A stretch of DNA of 64,000 nucleotides from Croceicoccus sp. Ery15 (GCF_020985305.1 NZ_CP087588.1:2851501-2915500); one strand, 5' to 3'. Shown: positions 45,396 to 54,790, counted from the stretch's first letter. Numbers and translations are program-made. The notes: generated by a model from the sequence alone, not told the origin.

Positions 45396-45806
45396 TTATC
45401 CGGGAATGACTGCCTGTGCATCACGGCCATCGCCCTGCGGCGCGGCCACAATGTCACGCGTGACCTGACCCTTTTCGACCGTATTCGTGTCGGGATCGCC
45501 CACGGCCGAACGGATCGCCGGATCGGCGGTGCCCGCCTTGCTGACGGCGCTGGTTTCGACGCCGCTGCGGGGCGCGGGGCCGCCGAACAGCGTGTCCATC
45601 GCCTGCTGGCTGGCACCGGGGGTCTGCGGGCGCGGCGCGCCGGGTTCGGGCGGGGTCAGCGCGAAATCGGGCGGAACCGCCAGCGGAGCCTGACGCGAGA
45701 CCGCCATTTCATCGGGACGGTCGCGGTTGAACAGGTTCAGGCCGCCGCCGCATCCGGCCAGCATGGCCAGCGCGGGAAGGGCAAGAAGGGCGGGCTTGAT
45801 ACGCAT
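45396..45806 (-). CDS. DUF3035 lipoprotein
   Basis: A 136-residue lipoprotein: lipobox LAGCGG, then the DUF3035 sequence LFNRDRPDEMAVSRQAPLAVPPDFALTPPEPGAPRPQ, found in many alphaproteobacteria downstream of lspA. The rest is polar and proline-rich. Function unknown; it may be an outer-membrane scaffold. ATG 45806 is preferred over a TTG at 45812 because GGAG sits nine bases before the ATG. The lspA stop is seven bases upstream, so it closes the ribF-ileS-lspA run. Convergent with the CorC-like gene. Confidence 0.85.
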   Translation of the reverse strand: MRIKPALLALPALAMLAGCGGGLNLFNRDRPDEMAVSRQAPLAVPPDFALTPPEPGAPRPQTPGASQQAMDTLFGGPAPRSGVETSAVSKAGTADPAIRSAVGDPDTNTVEKGQVTRDIVAAPQGDGRDAQAVIPG

Positions 45807-45812
45807 CGTCAA

Positions 45813-46352
45813 TTACTCCGTGGCCGATTTGGCCGAAACTTTCGCGGCATCGCTCTCGTCCTTGTCGCGTATGAACAGCGTGCGGGCAAGCAGCAAGACC
45901 ACGCCAAGGGTTATCGCCACATCGGCAAGGTTGAAAACGGCAAAGGGCCGCCAGTCGCCAAGGTGGAAATCGGCATAGTCGATCACATGGGTCAGGCGGA
46001 ATCGGTCGATCAGATTGCCGATCGCGCCGCCCAGAATCAGCGCCAGCGACAGAATATCGCCGCGCTTCTTTTCAATGAACATCCACACCAGAACGCCGAG
46101 CGAGATCAGCCCCGTCACCGCGAACAGGGCGACACGGCTTTCAAGGCTTTCGGCGGCGAACATGCCGTATGACACGCCCGGATTGGTCGCATAGCGCAGG
46201 TCGAAGAACGGCAGCACTTCGATCACCTGCCGCTGGAACAGCTCCACCGGACCCAGCAGCAGCGCCTTCACTCCCTGATCCAGCGCAACGATCACCGCCG
46301 CGAGGATCAGGCCCAGCCTGCGATCGGCTGTCAGGTGCGCGGCCAGCTTCAT
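45813..46352 (-). CDS. lspA: Lipoprotein signal peptidase (signal peptidase II)
   Basis: A 179-residue aspartic protease of the inner membrane that removes signal peptides from prolipoproteins. Four transmembrane segments; the two catalytic Asp lie in GAIGNLIDRFR (GNxxDR motif) and FAVFNLADVAITLG (FNxAD motif); the NPGVSYGMF segment is also characteristic. ATG at 46352 overlaps the ileS stop as ATGA; the open frame before it lies within ileS. It serves the many lipoproteins predicted in this window. Confidence 0.95.
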   Translation of the reverse strand: MKLAAHLTADRRLGLILAAVIVALDQGVKALLLGPVELFQRQVIEVLPFFDLRYATNPGVSYGMFAAESLESRVALFAVTGLISLGVLVWMFIEKKRGDILSLALILGGAIGNLIDRFRLTHVIDYADFHLGDWRPFAVFNLADVAITLGVVLLLARTLFIRDKDESDAAKVSAKSATE

Positions 46353-49219
46353 GCTGCCTCTGCCGCCGAAACCACGCTGTCGCAGCGGTCGCACGCGTCG
46401 CCATCCTCTGCCACTTCGGGCAGATGGCGCCAGCAGCGGCCGCACTTGGACATATCGGTGGGCGTGATCGTCACCGTATCGCCCTGCCCGCGCGTCACTG
46501 TCGCTGTGATGAACAGCTCTGCCAGATCGGCATCGCTGAACCCTGCGGGAACGGCGCCTTCGGGTACGGTCACCTCGGCGGCAAGGCTGGAGCGGATGGT
46601 CTTTTCTCGGCGGAACGGCTCGATCGCCTCGTTCACATTTTCGCGCAGGTCACGCAGCCTGTCCCACACCGCCTTGTCGGCGCGCAGATCATCGGCCAGC
46701 GCGATTTTCGGCCATTCCAGCAAATGCACGCTACCCTGATCGGGGAAGCGCGTGCCCCAGACTTCCTCTGCCGTGAACACCAGCACCGGCGCGGCATAGC
46801 GGACAAGGGCGTGGAACAATATATCCAGCGTCGCGCGATAGGCGCGGCGCTTCACATCCGCCGGATCGTCGCAATACAGGCAATCCTTGCGGATATCGAA
46901 GAAAAAGGCCGACAGATCCTCGTTACAGAAATCGGTCAGCGCGCGGGTATAGGCGTTGAAGTCGAAATCATTGACGCATTGCACCAGCTTTGCATCCAGA
47001 TCGGATAGCAGCGTCAGCACATAGCGTTCAAGCTCGGGGAATTGGGCCATTTCGGGCACGTCGGTTCCGTCATAACCGTCCAGCGCGCCCAGCAGATAGC
47101 GGAAGGTGTTGCGCAGCTTACGATACTGGTCGGCCACGCCCTTCAGGATTTCGGGGCCGATGCGGTGATCCTCGGTATAATCGACCGACAGGGCCCACAG
47201 ACGGATGATGTCCGCGCCATAATCGCGCATCACGTCCAGCGGGCTGATCGTATTGCCCAGCGATTTGGACATTTTCATGCCCTTGGAATCCATGGTGAAG
47301 CCATGGGTCAGCACCGCGTCATAGGGCGCACGGCCGCGCGTGCCGCAGCTTTCCAAGAGCGAAGACTGGAACCAGCCGCGATGCTGGTCGCTGCCTTCCA
47401 GATAGAGATCGGCGGGCCATTTCAGTTCTGGCCATTTGCCCGATTCCAGCACGAAGGAATGGGTGCTGCCCGAATCGAACCAGACGTCGAGAATGTCGGT
47501 CACCCGCTCGTAATCGTCGAGGTTGTAATCGGGGCCGAGCAGGTCGGCGGCGAATTCCTCGTCCCAGCCGTCGACGCCGTGGGCGCGGATATTGGCGACG
47601 ATGCGCGCGTTCACCGCATCGTCGACCAGATATTCGCCCGTCTTGCGGTGCACGAACAATGTGATCGGCACACCCCACGCGCGCTGGCGCGAGAGCACCC
47701 AGTCGGGGCGGCCGGCGACCATTGAACCGATGCGGTTGCGGCCCTTTTCGGGCACGAAGCGCGTATTGGCCAGCGCGTGGAGCGCGGCCTGACGCAAGGT
47801 GCCATCGGGCTCGGCGTGGCCGCCTTCGTTTTCCCAGCGCTGTTCGGCGCGGTTATCGGCGATTTCCACCATGCCGGGCTTGTCCATCGGCACGAACCAT
47901 TGCGGCGTGCAGCGGAAGATGACCTTGGCCTTGGACCGCCAGCTATGTGGATAAGAGTGTTGATAGTCCGTGGACGCGCTGAGGAGAGCGCCAGCCTCGC
48001 GCAGGTCGGAGCAGACCGGTCCGTCGGGCGCGTTGAACTTCGGATTGATGACCGACATGTTGCGTTCATCGCCCCGACCCAGCCACAGCCAATCCTCGCG
48101 GTAGCGGCCATCGCCTTCCACCACGAATTTCGGATTGATGCCGTTCGCCTTGCACAGCTCGAAATCGTCCTCGCCATGATCGGGCGCCATGTGGACGAGG
48201 CCGGTGCCGGAATCGGTGGTGACAAAGTCGCCCGCCAGCATGGGGCGTAGCTCGGCGTAAAAGCCGCCGAGATGGTGCATCGGGTGGCGGACCTTTGTGC
48301 CGGCGAGGGCGGAGCCGAGGCCGCGCCAGACGATATCGGTCGATTTGTCGGGCGTGCTGTCAAAGATCCGCGCGAACACCCCTTTGGCCAGTTCGGGGGC
48401 GCTGCCGATCAGGAGCACGCGACCGTCCACCTTGTAGGCGACATACTCAACGTCCGGCCCATAAGCCAAAGCCTGGTTCACCGGGATCGTCCACGGCGTC
48501 GTCGTCCAGATCACCGCATGCGCGCCGACCAGTGCTTCCACCGGCGACTCAACAATCTCGAACGCCACGTCGATTTGGGTCGAGGTGATGTCCTCGTACT
48601 CCACCTCGGCATCGGCCAGCGCGGTCTTTTCGACCGGCGACCACATCACCGGCTTCGCGCCGCGATAAAGCTGGCCGCTCTTGGCGAATTTCAGCAGTTC
48701 GCCCACGATGGTCGCCTCGGCATCTGGGTCCATGGTGAGGTAGGGCTTGTCCCAGTCGCCATTGATGCCCAGCCGCTTCAGCTGTTCACGCTGAACATCG
48801 ACCCAATGCGCGGCATAGGCGCGGCATTCGGCGCGGAATTCCTTTTGCGGAACCTCGTCCTTGTTTTTCTTTTTCTTGCGATACTGCTCTTCCACCTTCC
48901 ATTCGATCGGAAGGCCGTGACAGTCCCAGCCGGGCACATAGGGCGCATCCTTGCCCAGAAGGCTCTGGGTGCGCACCACCATGTCCTTCAGCACATGGTT
49001 CAGCGCATGGCCGATATGCATGTCGCCATTGGCATAGGGAGGACCATCGTGCAGCACGAAAGTCTCTCGCCCCTTACGCGCCTCACGCAATTGAGCGTAA
49101 ATATCCTGTTCCTGCCAGCGCGCCAGAATTGCAGGCTCCTTGGCGGGGAGTCCGGCTTTCATGGGGAAATCGGTCTTCGGCAGGAAGACGGTATCTTTAA
49201 AGTCGCGCTTCTCAGTCAT
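46349..49219 (-). CDS. ileS: Isoleucyl-tRNA synthetase
   Basis: A 956-residue class I aminoacyl-tRNA synthetase. The HIGH motif is MHIGHALNH (His68-His71), preceded by HDGPPYANG; the KMSKS loop is MKMSKSLGNT; the editing domain (about residues 185-385) includes TTTPWTIPVNQALAYGPD. The C-terminal zinc-binding site CGRCWRHLPEVAEDGDACDRC (two Cys pairs) is present. Normal length. The ATG at 49219 is the only plausible start. In a same-strand run with ribF (64 bases upstream) and lspA (four-base overlap). Confidence 0.97.
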   Translation of the reverse strand: MTEKRDFKDTVFLPKTDFPMKAGLPAKEPAILARWQEQDIYAQLREARKGRETFVLHDGPPYANGDMHIGHALNHVLKDMVVRTQSLLGKDAPYVPGWDCHGLPIEWKVEEQYRKKKKNKDEVPQKEFRAECRAYAAHWVDVQREQLKRLGINGDWDKPYLTMDPDAEATIVGELLKFAKSGQLYRGAKPVMWSPVEKTALADAEVEYEDITSTQIDVAFEIVESPVEALVGAHAVIWTTTPWTIPVNQALAYGPDVEYVAYKVDGRVLLIGSAPELAKGVFARIFDSTPDKSTDIVWRGLGSALAGTKVRHPMHHLGGFYAELRPMLAGDFVTTDSGTGLVHMAPDHGEDDFELCKANGINPKFVVEGDGRYREDWLWLGRGDERNMSVINPKFNAPDGPVCSDLREAGALLSASTDYQHSYPHSWRSKAKVIFRCTPQWFVPMDKPGMVEIADNRAEQRWENEGGHAEPDGTLRQAALHALANTRFVPEKGRNRIGSMVAGRPDWVLSRQRAWGVPITLFVHRKTGEYLVDDAVNARIVANIRAHGVDGWDEEFAADLLGPDYNLDDYERVTDILDVWFDSGSTHSFVLESGKWPELKWPADLYLEGSDQHRGWFQSSLLESCGTRGRAPYDAVLTHGFTMDSKGMKMSKSLGNTISPLDVMRDYGADIIRLWALSVDYTEDHRIGPEILKGVADQYRKLRNTFRYLLGALDGYDGTDVPEMAQFPELERYVLTLLSDLDAKLVQCVNDFDFNAYTRALTDFCNEDLSAFFFDIRKDCLYCDDPADVKRRAYRATLDILFHALVRYAAPVLVFTAEEVWGTRFPDQGSVHLLEWPKIALADDLRADKAVWDRLRDLRENVNEAIEPFRREKTIRSSLAAEVTVPEGAVPAGFSDADLAELFITATVTRGQGDTVTITPTDMSKCGRCWRHLPEVAEDGDACDRCDSVVSAAEAA

Positions 49220-49283
49220 AACCGCCGCGCACTAGCGGGAAGCCGCGCGCGTTGAAAGAGCGGGAATGCGTTAGGGTCGAGAT

Positions 49284-50231
49284 TCAGGCGATATCGGCCA
49301 GTAAACGCCGTGCTTCGTCGCAATCGCGCGCGATCTGGGCCGTCAGCTCGTCGAGCGAATCATATTTCTCTTCGGGCCGGATAAAGTGGTGCAGCGCCAC
49401 TTCGACGGTCTGGCCGTAAAGATCGCCGCTGAAATCGAAGAAGAACGGTTCCAGCAATTCGGTCGGCGGATCGAAGCTGGGCCGCACGCCCAGATTGGCC
49501 GCGCCCTTCAACAGCGGGCCATTTGCCAGCGGTCCCGTCAGCACACGGCCCATCACAGCGTAAATGCCGAATTTCGGGCGCAGATAGCGGTCCATCAGCA
49601 GGTTCGCGGTGGGAAATCCGATGCTGCGCCCCAGTTTCGCGCCGTGGATCACCTCGCCCCGAATGGCGAAAGGGCGGGTCAGCAGGCGCGCCGCCTCTTG
49701 CGGGTCGCCGGCTTCCAGCGCCTTGCGCACGCGGGTGGAGGACACGACCTCGCCCGCATCCTCGACCGGCGCGACGATGCGCGTCGCAATGCCCAGCGCT
49801 TCGCAACGGGTGCGCAGCATGGCGGCATCGCCGCGCCGTCCGTGGCCAAAGGTGAAATCATGGCCGGTCACGACACCGCCTGCCGCCAGACGTTCGGCCA
49901 GAATCCGGTCGACGAATTTCTCTGCCGAGGTTTCGGCCAGCGCCTTGTCGAACCGGAACACCAGCATCGCGCTGGCGCCCAGAGCGGCGAATAATTCCTC
50001 TCTCTGGTCGAGCGAGGTGAGGCGGAAGGGCGGCACGTGCGGCGCGAAATAGCGCACCGGATGCGGATCGAAAGTCGCCACCACCAGCGGTGCGCCGCGC
50101 TCTGCGGCAAGGGCGCGGGCCTGCGCGATCACTTGCTGGTGCCCCTGATGCACGCCATCGAAATTGCCCAGCGCGATAATCGCACCGCGCAATTCGGTCG
50201 GCATGGGATCAAGGGCGGAGAGGCGAATCAT
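49284..50231 (-). CDS. ribF: Bifunctional riboflavin kinase/FAD synthetase
   Basis: A 315-residue enzyme making FMN and FAD. The N-terminal nucleotidyltransferase domain has ALGNFDGVHQGHQQVI (GNFDGVHxGH motif) and TGHDFTFGHGRRGD; the C-terminal kinase domain shows RGEVIHGAKLGRSIGFPTANL (GRxxGFPTAN motif) and FGIYAV, plus the end VEVALHHFIRPEEKYDSLDELTAQI. Full-length. It supplies flavins for enzymes here such as PdxH and ETF. Minus-strand run gpmA to DUF3035; 48 bases downstream of folA. Confidence 0.95.
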   Translation of the reverse strand: MIRLSALDPMPTELRGAIIALGNFDGVHQGHQQVIAQARALAAERGAPLVVATFDPHPVRYFAPHVPPFRLTSLDQREELFAALGASAMLVFRFDKALAETSAEKFVDRILAERLAAGGVVTGHDFTFGHGRRGDAAMLRTRCEALGIATRIVAPVEDAGEVVSSTRVRKALEAGDPQEAARLLTRPFAIRGEVIHGAKLGRSIGFPTANLLMDRYLRPKFGIYAVMGRVLTGPLANGPLLKGAANLGVRPSFDPPTELLEPFFFDFSGDLYGQTVEVALHHFIRPEEKYDSLDELTAQIARDCDEARRLLADIA

Positions 50232-50279
50232 CGAAGGCGCGGTCTAGTCGCGGTCGGGTCGTCCCTCAAGCCGCTCCGG

Positions 50280-50771
50280 TCAGCCGCGGCGGCGAAGTGT
50301 GACGAAGCTGTAGGCCGGACGGCTGCCGTCGGCGGGGTGATCGGTGCGGGCGACTTCCTCCCACTGATCGGCGGGCGGGGCGGGCATGGTGACCTCTCCG
50401 TCATAATCGCGGTGGATTTCGGTCATCTCGATCCGGCGGGCCAGCGGCAGGGCCTGTGCGAACACATCTGCGCCGCCGATCACCGCGATGCGGGCCGCAT
50501 TGGCAAGATGGATCGCGCTGTCGAAATCGGGCGCAACCTCGGCATCCTCGCCGTTCCAGTCGGGATCGCGGGTCAGCACGATATGGCGGCGGCCCGGCAA
50601 GACACCCGGAAGCGAATCATAGGTCGCGCGGCCCATGATCATCGGCGTGCCCATGGTCAGCCGTTTGAAATGCGCCAGATCGGCAGGCAGATGCCACGGA
50701 AGCCGCCCCTTTGCGCCAATCACGCCATTCTGCGCGCGCGCGAAGACGAGGAAAAGTTCAGGTCCCGTCAT
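50280..50771 (-). CDS. folA: Dihydrofolate reductase
   Basis: A 163-residue NADPH-dependent enzyme reducing dihydrofolate to tetrahydrofolate. Motifs: VFARAQNGVIGAKGRLPWHLPADLAHFKRLT (catalytic Asp in PADLAHFK), PMIMGRATYDSLPGVLPGRRHIVLTR, and IAVIGGADVFAQALPLARRIEMTEIHRDYDGE (VIGGADVF). Usual length. Lies 19 bases downstream of purK on the same strand. ATG at 50771 is the clear start. No thymidylate synthase gene is adjacent. Confidence 0.95.
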   Translation of the reverse strand: MTGPELFLVFARAQNGVIGAKGRLPWHLPADLAHFKRLTMGTPMIMGRATYDSLPGVLPGRRHIVLTRDPDWNGEDAEVAPDFDSAIHLANAARIAVIGGADVFAQALPLARRIEMTEIHRDYDGEVTMPAPPADQWEEVARTDHPADGSRPAYSFVTLRRRG

Positions 50772-50790
50772 CGCGGCGTTCCTTCCATAA

Positions 50791-51870
50791 TCAGACCGTC
50801 TTGCCCGTTAGCAGGCGGGTCACGTGGCCCATCTTGCGGCCGGGATTGATTTCCCCCTTGCCGTAAAGATGCAGATGATTGGCGGGGTCCGCCAGCAGGT
50901 CGGGCCAGTCATTGGCCTGATCGCCGATCAGATTGTCCATCTGCACTGCAGGCACGATCAGATCGGTCAGCCCCAGCGGCAGGCCGCAGATCGCGCGGAT
51001 GTGGTTTTCGAACTGGCTGGTGCGCGCCCCTTCGATCGTCCAGTGCCCCGAATTATGGACCCGCGGGGCCATTTCGTTGAACACCGGCCCGTTCGCCGTG
51101 GCAAAGAATTCCAGTGTCAGCACGCCGACATAGCCCAGCGCTTCGGCCACCCTGGCCGCCAGTTCGCGGGCGGCGGGGACCTGTGCGGTCACCTCTGCAC
51201 CGGCAGGCACGACCGAGCGCGAGAGAATGCCCGAGCTGTGGTCGTTCTGCGCGCTGTCCCAGAAGCGGACCTCGCCATCCAGACCGCGCACCAGAATGAC
51301 CGAGAATTCGGCGGCGAAGTCGACGAAGCCTTCGTAAATCAGGCGGTTGCCCGAAAGCGTCAGGTCCTCTGCATCCCTGGGCGACATGATGCGCCACTGG
51401 CCCTTGCCGTCGTAACCGTCGCGGCGGGTCTTCAGGATGCCGGGCGTGCCGATCCGTTCCAGCGCCTCGGTAAATTCGGTCTCGTTCTCGACCGCGCGGA
51501 ACGGGGCGGGGGTGCCGCCCTGATGTTCCACGAATCGCTTTTCGGCAAGGCGGTCCTGCGCGATTTCCAGCGCGCGGACCGATGCGCGCAAAGGGGTCGC
51601 CCCGATGAACGAGAGCGGCGCGACGGGCACATTCTCGAACTCATAGGTGATGACGTCGCAGGCGCCCGCGAATTTCGCCAGCAATTCGCTGTCGCCATAG
51701 GGGGCGCAAGTGAAATCGGCAGCGACTTCGGCGGCCACGCTGTCGCGTTCGGGGGCATAGATGTGACAGCGATAGCCCAGCTGCGCCGCCGCCATCGCCA
51801 GCATCCGGCCCAGCTGGCCGCCGCCCAATATGCCGATGGTGCTGCCCGGAGAGATTGGATCGGTCGTCAT
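50791..51870 (-). CDS. purK: 5-(carboxyamino)imidazole ribonucleotide synthase
   Basis: A 359-residue ATP-grasp ligase: N-terminal IGILGGGQLGRMLAMAAAQLGYRCHIY (motif GGGQLGRMLA), then GTPGILKTRRDGYDGKGQ (ATP-grasp loop), and the metal-binding EMAPRVHNSGHWTIEGARTSQFENH. It carboxylates AIR to N5-CAIR with ATP and bicarbonate in de novo purine synthesis, with PurE acting next. Five bases after purE on the same strand. Normal length; ATG at 51870 follows the family start. Confidence 0.96.
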   Translation of the reverse strand: MTTDPISPGSTIGILGGGQLGRMLAMAAAQLGYRCHIYAPERDSVAAEVAADFTCAPYGDSELLAKFAGACDVITYEFENVPVAPLSFIGATPLRASVRALEIAQDRLAEKRFVEHQGGTPAPFRAVENETEFTEALERIGTPGILKTRRDGYDGKGQWRIMSPRDAEDLTLSGNRLIYEGFVDFAAEFSVILVRGLDGEVRFWDSAQNDHSSGILSRSVVPAGAEVTAQVPAARELAARVAEALGYVGVLTLEFFATANGPVFNEMAPRVHNSGHWTIEGARTSQFENHIRAICGLPLGLTDLIVPAVQMDNLIGDQANDWPDLLADPANHLHLYGKGEINPGRKMGHVTRLLTGKTV

Positions 51871-51875
51871 CAGTC

Positions 51876-52364
51876 TCAGTTGCTGTCCACCGGGCGCTGG
51901 GCGACCGCATCGGTTTGCGCCGCGCGATATGCCTTCAGCCGCTCTGCCAGTGCATCGTCATGCGTGGCAAGCACGGCGGCCGCCAATAGCCCCGCATTTT
52001 TCGCACCCGCCTCGCCAATGGCCAGCGTGCCCACCGGCACGCCGCCCGGCATCTGGACGATGGAAAGCAGCGAATCCTGCCCCGACAGCGCCTTGGACTG
52101 CACCGGCACGCCCAGCACGGGCAGATGCGTCATCGCCGCGATCATGCCAGGCAGATGCGCCGCGCCGCCAGCGCCCGCGATGATCACCTTAAAGCCTTCG
52201 TCGGCGGCGCCATGGGCGAATTTCACCATCCGGTCCGGCGTGCGATGGGCCGAAACGATGCGGCAGTCATGCGCCACGCCCAGCGCGTCCAGCGCCTCTG
52301 CCGCGTGCTTCATGGTCGGCCAGTCGGACTGGCTGCCCATTACGATGGCGACTTGTGCGCTCAT
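51876..52364 (-). CDS. purE: N5-carboxyaminoimidazole ribonucleotide mutase
   Basis: A 162-residue class I PurE. Motifs [26 protein letters not shown] (GSxSDW) near the N-terminus, [10 protein letters not shown], and [28 protein letters not shown]. It moves the carboxylate of N5-CAIR to give CAIR. Paired with purK, as usual. Seven bases separate it from the gpmA stop; the two purine genes probably share its transcript. Confidence 0.96.
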   Translation of the reverse strand: MSAQVAIVMGSQSDWPTMKHAAEALDALGVAHDCRIVSAHRTPDRMVKFAHGAADEGFKVIIAGAGGAAHLPGMIAAMTHLPVLGVPVQSKALSGQDSLLSIVQMPGGVPVGTLAIGEAGAKNAGLLAAAVLATHDDALAERLKAYRAAQTDAVAQRPVDSN

Positions 52365-52371
52365 CCCGCGA

Positions 52372-53064
52372 TCAGCCTTCCGACAGATAGGCCCGCTCGC
52401 CCGAAGGCTGGCCGTTCACGAAGGGATAGACGATGGGCTGGCCGGTCGGGATTTCCAGATCGGTGATATCCTCGTCCGAAATGCCCGACAGATGCTTGAC
52501 CAAAGCGCGCAGCGAATTGCCGTGGGCCGATACGATCACCGTTTCGCCATTGGCCAGCATCGGCTGGATCTCTGCCTGATAATACGGCAGCACGCGGGCG
52601 ATCGTGTCCTTCAGGCTTTCGGTCAGCGGCACGTCGATACCGGCATAGCGCGGATCGTTGCCGGGATCGTACTGGCTGCCCTTTTCGATGGGCGGGGGCG
52701 GCACGTCGAAACTGCGACGCCAGATATGCACTTGCTCGTCGCCGTGCTTGGCTGCGGTCTCGGCCTTGTTCAGTCCGGTCAGCCCGCCATAATGGCGTTC
52801 GTTCAGCAGCCAGCTTTTCGCCACCGGAACCCACAGGCGGCCCGCATTATACAGCGCCAGATGCAGCGTGCGGATCGCGCGGGTCTGCAGCGAGGTGAAG
52901 GCGACCGTCGGCAGAACGCCCTTTTCCAGCATCAGCCTGCCCGCGGCCACGGCCTCGGCCACGCCCTTGTCGGTCAGGTCGACATCCCACCATCCGGTAA
53001 AGCGGTTTTCCAGGTTCCACTGCGACTGGCCGTGGCGAACGAGGATCAGCTTTGCTTCGGTCAT
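52372..53064 (-). CDS. gpmA: 2,3-bisphosphoglycerate-dependent phosphoglycerate mutase
   Basis: A 230-residue glycolytic mutase interconverting 3- and 2-phosphoglycerate. Signature [24 protein letters not shown] (catalytic His11), [14 protein letters not shown], and [17 protein letters not shown] with the second catalytic His. Full length. The ATG at 53064 opens [11 protein letters not shown]; the longer open frame before it is not credible. GGGAAG lies 10 bases upstream. It heads the minus-strand run gpmA-purE-purK-folA-ribF-ileS-lspA-DUF3035, although the spacing to folA-ribF suggests internal promoters are possible. Confidence 0.95.
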   Translation of the reverse strand: MTEAKLILVRHGQSQWNLENRFTGWWDVDLTDKGVAEAVAAGRLMLEKGVLPTVAFTSLQTRAIRTLHLALYNAGRLWVPVAKSWLLNERHYGGLTGLNKAETAAKHGDEQVHIWRRSFDVPPPPIEKGSQYDPGNDPRYAGIDVPLTESLKDTIARVLPYYQAEIQPMLANGETVIVSAHGNSLRALVKHLSGISDEDITDLEIPTGQPIVYPFVNGQPSGERAYLSEG

Positions 53065-53235
53065 CGGTTGGATGCTTCCCTGTCTGGCGTGAATTGCATT
53101 GGGCAATTGTTGCGTTTGCCAGCCCCTAACCGTCGGGTGGCGGTTTGAAAAGAGCGCGCTATCCCCTGCGCGCGGGTTTCGGCGGTCGGGCGGGGAAAGG
53201 GACCGCATATGCGGGCCGTGTTTAAAGGCCGTTCA

Positions 53236-53273
53236 GGGTTACAAAGGTGACACGGCGTAACCCGGCTGTCACC
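53236..53273. repeat. Interleaved inverted repeats upstream of gpmA
   Basis: Two seven-base arm pairs interlace: GGGTTAC (53236-53242) with GTAACCC (53257-53263), and GGTGACA (53246-53252) with TGTCACC (53267-53273). The order A-B-A'-B' is the topology of an H-type pseudoknot in RNA, or of two overlapping operators in DNA. The site is 170-210 bases upstream of gpmA. Confidence 0.6.
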
Positions 53274-53278
53274 CTGCC

Positions 53279-53305
53279 AAACCCCGCAGGAATGCGCGGG
53301 TTTTC
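53279..53305 (-). terminator. Terminator-like hairpin downstream of the histidine kinase gene
   Basis: AACCCCGC (53280-53287) pairs, with one bulged base, with the stretch GCGCGGGTT (53294-53302) around the loop AGGAAT; TTTT lies on the plus side and TTTGG on the minus side. It is imperfect but well placed after the kinase stop at 53438. Confidence 0.4.
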
Positions 53306-53437
53306 AGTGGCGGGGCGACACATCGGCGGCGCGGACAAATCGACGGTTTGAAAGAGCCATGACGCATGGCTGCGCCGCGCATGCCAATGCCCGATGGCCG
53401 CGATGTAGGACAGGAAAATGTAGCCCTGCCGGTTCCG

Positions 53438-54790
53438 CTATCCCGCCGACAAGTCCGGCATTATCGCGGGTTGCGGCGGATAGATCACCGCGCGCAGCCC
53501 TCCGCCCGCGTTTTCCTGAAACACAAGCCTGCCGCCAAAGCGCTGCATCAGCCGGTGCGCGGTGGGGATGCCAAGGCCGAATCCTGCGACATCGCGGGCG
53601 CGCGCATCGTCGATGCGGAAAAACGGGTCGAGGATCAAATGATGCAGATGCGCCGGAATGCCCGGCCCCTTGTCCATCACCGCGATGCGCCAGTTCTGAT
53701 CGGCGTCGGGTTCGACCGCCACATCCGCGCCTCCGCCGAAATGGACGGCGTTGTCGATCAATGCGGCCAGCGCGATGGCCACCGGCTCGCGATAGGTCGT
53801 GACGATCGCCGGATCGCCCGCCGCGATGCGCAGCCGGTCGGCCCACGGTGCGGCGGTATCGGCGACCAGCCGTTGCAGATCGACGCTTTCGGGCACGCTT
53901 TCCAAATGTTGCGCGCGCAGGAATCCGCGCAGCGAATCGAGCAGTTCGACCATTTCCCGCGACGATCCGTCGATAATGGCGCGGATATCCTCGTCCTCCA
54001 CCATGTCGGCGGCCAGCGTCATCCGGCCCAGCGGCGTACGCAGATCGTGGCTGATCGCTTCGAATGCGCGCGCCTGATCGCCGATCAGCCGCCCGATGCG
54101 CGATTGCATATCGTTGAATGCGCGGCTGACGCGCTGGACATCGGCGGGGCCCTTGACCTCGAATTCCAGTTGCGCGCCTTCGCCGATCCGCTCGCTGGCA
54201 TCGGCCAGAACGCGCAGGGGCCTGCCCAGCCCGCGCAGGATCAGCGCCCCCGCCAACAGCGCCGCCAGCGCCAGCAGCGCCGTCATCACTGTGGCGCGCA
54301 GCACCACCGGCCAGCCTGCCGAAAAGCCGGCCGACCGGAAATTGAGCCATTCGCCTTCGGACACTTCGATCGCACCGATCAGATGTTCGGTGCGGTTGGC
54401 CCCTTGTAACAGGCCCAGATGCAGCGGGCGGCTGGCAAGGTCCGGCTCCCACTTCAGGATCGCTTCGTGGACGGGTTTTAACCGTTCAGGTACTTTTGCA
54501 GTCGGTACGATGGGGCTGGGCCCGATTTCGACCGTCAGATGCTCGGTCGTCATGATATTGGCCACGTCCAGCAGGCCGCGATCCTCCAGCCGGTCGGCCA
54601 CCACCAGCAATTCGGCCACGCGGCGGGCATGATCCTGCCGCACGGTTTCGGTATCGATGGCGTGATAGAACAAAACGCTGGCGACCAGCTGGACCAGACC
54701 CAGCGTCAGAAACACCAGAATGGTCACCGGCACCAGGCGGCGCGGCAACAGGCGCAAGCGCCGCGGCAGTCCGTATCTCAACTCTCCCAT
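53438..54790 (-). CDS. Sensor histidine kinase without adjacent response regulator
   Basis: A 450-residue membrane kinase: transmembrane helix 1 at about residues 20-42, a periplasmic sensor of about 115 residues, helix 2 at 160-183, a HAMP linker (LRGLGRPLRVLADASERIGEGAQLE), the H-box FEAISHDLRTPLGR with phospho-acceptor His248, and an ATPase domain with ALIDNAVHFGG (N-box), DKGPGIP and GFGLGIP. Resembles EnvZ-type kinases. No regulator gene borders it, so the partner is elsewhere. The ATG at 54790 follows GTCGCATGG; no better start. Confidence 0.9.
   Translation of the reverse strand: MGELRYGLPRRLRLLPRRLVPVTILVFLTLGLVQLVASVLFYHAIDTETVRQDHARRVAELLVVADRLEDRGLLDVANIMTTEHLTVEIGPSPIVPTAKVPERLKPVHEAILKWEPDLASRPLHLGLLQGANRTEHLIGAIEVSEGEWLNFRSAGFSAGWPVVLRATVMTALLALAALLAGALILRGLGRPLRVLADASERIGEGAQLEFEVKGPADVQRVSRAFNDMQSRIGRLIGDQARAFEAISHDLRTPLGRMTLAADMVEDEDIRAIIDGSSREMVELLDSLRGFLRAQHLESVPESVDLQRLVADTAAPWADRLRIAAGDPAIVTTYREPVAIALAALIDNAVHFGGGADVAVEPDADQNWRIAVMDKGPGIPAHLHHLILDPFFRIDDARARDVAGFGLGIPTAHRLMQRFGGRLVFQENAGGGLRAVIYPPQPAIMPDLSAG

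Larger units (their letters stand above)
53065..53437. other. 373-base region between gpmA and a histidine kinase gene
   Basis: No gene is supported in either strand. It should contain the gpmA promoter. Recognisable content is a set of interleaved inverted repeats at 53236-53273 and a terminator-like hairpin at 53279-53305 just after the histidine kinase stop. Nothing else notable was seen. Confidence 0.5.

Noticed and set aside
48272..49255. A 327-codon plus-strand frame opposite ileS
   Set aside because: Antisense to the catalytic domain of ileS; no homology signature.
50824..53148. A 774-codon open frame on the plus strand across purK, purE and gpmA
   Set aside because: It runs antisense to three well-identified genes; its composition is His/Arg/Gln-rich with no family motif, as expected from the opposite strand of high-GC coding DNA.
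53304..54452. A 382-codon minus-strand frame overlapping the histidine kinase
   Set aside because: Out of frame with the kinase, which has all expected boxes; the alternative is Arg/Gly/Ala-rich.
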